A stretch of DNA of 64,000 nucleotides, from positions 62,001-126,000 of the forward strand of contig NZ_JAFRDR010000009.1 of the NCBI RefSeq assembly GCF_017377795.1, read 5' to 3'. Below are positions 62,788-64,000 of this stretch, piece by piece. The notes beneath the pieces were generated by a model, which searched no databases, had not been told where the DNA came from, and saw only the letters and a program-made list of their open reading frames with translations. The stretch comes from Williamsia soli (lineage in GTDB: Bacteria > Actinomycetota > Actinomycetes > Mycobacteriales > Mycobacteriaceae). Position 1 is the stretch's first letter. The number at the start of each line of letters is the position of its first letter. The position numbers were made by a program, and so were the translations under genes.

Positions 62788-64000
62788 ATGACCACCGTCG
62801 AAGACCGCGAGAACGCACCGCTGCAGGTCGATCCCCTGCAGGTGAACCCGGCCGCCGACCACCCGGCCAACCACACCAAGAACTTTGCGTCGCGTCCGAT
62901 GACGGGCGATGAGTACATCGAGTCGCTGCGTGACGACCGCGAGATCTGGCTCCACGGCGAACGCGTCAAAGACGTCACCACCCATGTGGCATTCCGCAAC
63001 CCCATCCGGATGACCGCGCGTTTGTACGACTCCATGCACACCGGACCCGACGTCGACAAGGTGACCGTTCCCACCGACACCGGCAACGGCGGCGTGACCA
63101 TGCCGTTCTTCAAGGCCTCGACCAGTTCGGCCGACCTCATCAAAGAGCGCGACGCCATCGCGACCTGGGCCCGCAAGACCTATGGCTGGATGGGACGTTC
63201 ACCCGACTACAAGGCCAGCTTTCTCGGCACCCTGCACGCCAACAAAGAGCTGTATTCACCGTTCCAGGCCAACGCCGAGCGGTGGTACCGCGAGTCGCAG
63301 GAGAAGGTCCTGTACTGGAACCACGCCATCATCAATCCGCCGGTCGACCGTCAGTTGCCGCCCGACGAGGTCGGTGACGTGTTCATGAAGGTGGAGAAGG
63401 AAACCGACGCCGGCCTCATCGTCTCCGGCGCCAAGGTCGTCGCCACCGGGTCCGCAATCACCAACTACAACTTCATCGCACACTACGGATTGCCCATCAA
63501 GAAGAAGCAGTTCGCGCTGATCTGCACGGTGCCGATGGATGCGCCAGGCGTGAAACTGATCTGCCGGTCGTCCTACACCCAGAACGCCGCGGTGATGGGC
63601 ACGCCCTTCGACTACCCGCTGTCGAGTCGGATGGACGAGAACGACACCATCTTCATCTTCGACAAAGTGCTGGTGCCCTGGGAGAACGTCTTCATGTACG
63701 GCGACGTCGAGAAGATCAACGCGTTCTTCCCACAGTCAGGATTCCTGCCGCGCTTCACCTTCCAGGGTTGCACCCGCCTTGCCGTCAAACTCGACTTCAT
63801 CGCGGGCCTGCTGATGAAAGCCCTCGACGCCACCGGGTCCGGAGGGTTTCGTGGCGTGCAAACCAGAGTCGGTGAGGTCATCGGCTGGCGCAACCTGTTC
63901 TGGACCCTCACCGACGCGATGGCCCACAACCCCGAACCGTGGATCGGCGACACCGTCATCCCCAGGCTCGAATACGGCCTCACCTACCGGATGTTCATGA
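62788..64000 (+). CDS. HpaB-family flavin-dependent hydroxylase oxygenase, C-terminus beyond the right edge
   Basis: First 404 codons of an HpaB/PheA1-type oxygenase, cut by the window end; full proteins are about 520-540 residues. It starts [20 protein letters not shown], with [20 protein letters not shown] and [11 protein letters not shown] early on, and [20 protein letters not shown] later, typical of 4-hydroxyphenylacetate/phenol hydroxylases that use FADH2. A strong AAGGAG site precedes ATG 62788. Position next to catABC and the AraC gene favours phenol 2-hydroxylase, making catechol; 4-hydroxyphenylacetate hydroxylase cannot be ruled out. Confidence 0.9.
   Translation, partial: MTTVEDRENAPLQVDPLQVNPAADHPANHTKNFASRPMTGDEYIESLRDDREIWLHGERVKDVTTHVAFRNPIRMTARLYDSMHTGPDVDKVTVPTDTGNGGVTMPFFKASTSSADLIKERDAIATWARKTYGWMGRSPDYKASFLGTLHANKELYSPFQANAERWYRESQEKVLYWNHAIINPPVDRQLPPDEVGDVFMKVEKETDAGLIVSGAKVVATGSAITNYNFIAHYGLPIKKKQFALICTVPMDAPGVKLICRSSYTQNAAVMGTPFDYPLSSRMDENDTIFIFDKVLVPWENVFMYGDVEKINAFFPQSGFLPRFTFQGCTRLAVKLDFIAGLLMKALDATGSGGFRGVQTRVGEVIGWRNLFWTLTDAMAHNPEPWIGDTVIPRLEYGLTYRMFM

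Overview
The window is high-GC, gene-dense DNA with many ATGA start/stop overlaps, GTG and TTG starts, F420/flavin LLM oxidoreductases, DUF2510- and DUF559-type genes and a phenol/catechol beta-ketoadipate cluster. This fits a soil actinomycete of the Mycobacteriales (Gordonia/Rhodococcus type); the genus is an inference. No tRNA, rRNA, CRISPR array or transposase gene was found, and no stretch over about 260 bases lacks a gene.

Layout. 1-9.7 kb: a nucleobase-type cluster (LLM oxidoreductase cut by the edge, dihydropyrimidinase/hydantoinase, NCS2 uracil-type permease, VOC protein, lone 2Fe-2S ferredoxin, two 2-oxoglutarate/Fe(II) oxygenase paralogues) with a divergent PucR regulator, then a FadR-type regulator and a CynX-type MFS transporter. 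9.8-15.6 kb: glutamate dehydrogenase, two aldo/keto reductases around a TetR regulator, an MpaB-type protein and an ADP-ribosylglycohydrolase. 15.6-25 kb: a NUDIX/NrtR-like regulator facing the ADP-ribosylglycohydrolase across two palindromes, then mixed metabolic genes (alcohol dehydrogenase, thioesterase, antiporter, hydrolase, acyl-CoA synthetase, O-methyltransferase, small hypotheticals). 25-32 kb: a polar amino acid ABC importer, and an ABC exporter with a two-component system. 32.3-37.4 kb: a 5-oxoproline catabolic operon (NRAMP-like transporter, pxpABC, DUF1445) with a GntR regulator and a clear operator.

37.4-38.6 kb holds an intact DUF559 nuclease-fold gene bracketed by inverted arrays of a 21-bp repeat. 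A second DUF559 gene, missing its N-terminus, lies at 57.9-58.7 kb between a different set of palindromic repeats with a 19-bp period. The shared plan (nuclease-like gene, locus-specific repeats on both flanks) is the most unusual structure in the window.

40.8-50.7 kb: eight minus-strand genes (three LLM monooxygenases, a peptide-type ABC importer, an SsuD-like monooxygenase) preceded by a leader that aligns well to the S-box (SAM-I) riboswitch. This suggests an organosulfur scavenging operon controlled by SAM. 50.8-64 kb: IclR and MarR regulators, a VOC/pirin pair, and a nearly complete phenol-to-central-metabolism route: two-component phenol/4-hydroxyphenylacetate-type hydroxylase with its AraC regulator, catABC, pcaD, pcaIJ and pcaF with an IclR regulator. 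Several divergent promoters carry visible operators.
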